Part shown: positions 63,511-64,000 of the stretch, in pieces | Position numbering within the stretch: position 1 is the stretch's first letter | How the letters are laid out: each line of letters opens with the position of its first letter | NCBI RefSeq assembly: GCF_964340395.1 | Contig: NC_135556.1 | Span: forward strand, 4,481,001-4,545,000 | From: Glandiceps talaboti | Taxonomy: Eukaryota; Hemichordata; Enteropneusta; Spengelidae | DNA: 64,000 nt | Reading direction: 5' to 3' | Notes under the pieces: model-generated | Databases searched by the model: none | What the model saw: the letters and a program-made list of their open reading frames with translations, nothing else | What the model was told of the DNA's origin: nothing | Position numbers and translations under genes: made by a program

Positions 63511-64000
63511 AACTAGGACCAATCATGGCATTCTTGAATTATTTGTTGAATTTTCTGTGTAAATTAGACAACAAACCCTTGGAAGTGTGATAAAATTTCC
63601 ATGTTCAGATCAAAGCACTTGAAATAATTTGACAGAAAAGAAAATATTTTAAAGTTATATCCTAGTTAAAAAATCCTGTTTGCTAGATTTTTTCTTGTTT
63701 AGACAAAAAAATTTATAATCATCAGATTTATAGTCCAAGAAAATCCAATGTTATGTACATACTACTAGCCATTGTTTTCAATTAGTGAAATTTAGTATTT
63801 ACAGCTAAAGTGTGATTGTATTCATTGTTTACAGCTGATATTGTACAGATAATGATATGTTGCAACAATCATTAGCAATTTAGTGTTTTAGGACCAGAAA
63901 TTTTTGCCTGATCCAGAAATTGTCCACAATTAAAACAAATCTATTTTTCAAACAAGGTACACATAAATTGTGTTTGTTTATTATTTATGCATTCTGACAT
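63511..64000. other. No gene seen
   Basis: AT-rich non-coding sequence to the window end. Confidence 0.5.

Noticed and set aside
858-64000. CRISPR-like spacing in the minisatellites
   Set aside because: The repeats are head-to-tail without unique spacers, in a eukaryotic genome.

Overview
The window reads as nuclear DNA of an invertebrate animal, most likely marine. It is AT-rich and CpG-poor outside a few islands, has GT-AG introns, is dense in micro- and minisatellites, and carries a non-LTR retrotransposon-type ORF1 with a 2A-like peptide. Such 2A-bearing elements are known from sea urchins, lancelets, hemichordates and molluscs; I cannot choose among these lineages. Only a small part of the window is coding.

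Layout. At 4.9-8.0 kb a divergent pair sits around a CpG-rich, CCAAT/CRE/YY1-type promoter. The minus-strand member (5261-7057) is a small lysine-rich protein with a consistent three-exon model. The plus-strand member (7458 onward) is coding-like but broken across three frames. Two copies of a dispersed repeat lie in opposite orientations on either side of the pair (about 4.1 and 8.5-9.0 kb). At 15.03-15.95 kb lies an intact 304-codon LINE-type ORF1: hydrophobic N-terminus, 2A motif, coiled coil, RRM-like core. No ORF2 follows it. From 19 to 54 kb I see no recognisable host gene. That stretch holds tandem repeats, a 1.45-kb DNA transposon with terminal inverted repeats (27809-29256), a 186-bp hairpin MITE with TA flanks (37165-37350), a G-quadruplex-type tract (36.7 kb), and a satellite block (41.9-46.05 kb) made of a triplicated unit, a 54/55-bp array, a GATA array and a 38-bp array.

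From 55131 to 58908 on the plus strand are two exons of KIDINS220 (ARMS): a Gly-rich linker exon and a large terminal exon with the SAM-like domain and a long phospho-site-rich tail. Its ankyrin and KAP P-loop exons were not found and are probably on other exons upstream, inside or outside the window. The 3' UTR and downstream DNA follow, including an octamer/E-box repeat cluster and three minisatellites.

The genes do not form one pathway. The items most worth following are the solo 2A-ORF1, the long in-frame extension upstream of the KIDINS220 terminal exon, the broken gene at 7.5 kb, and the structured mobile elements. Introns hide most coding signal here, so absence of a call in a region is weak evidence of absence.
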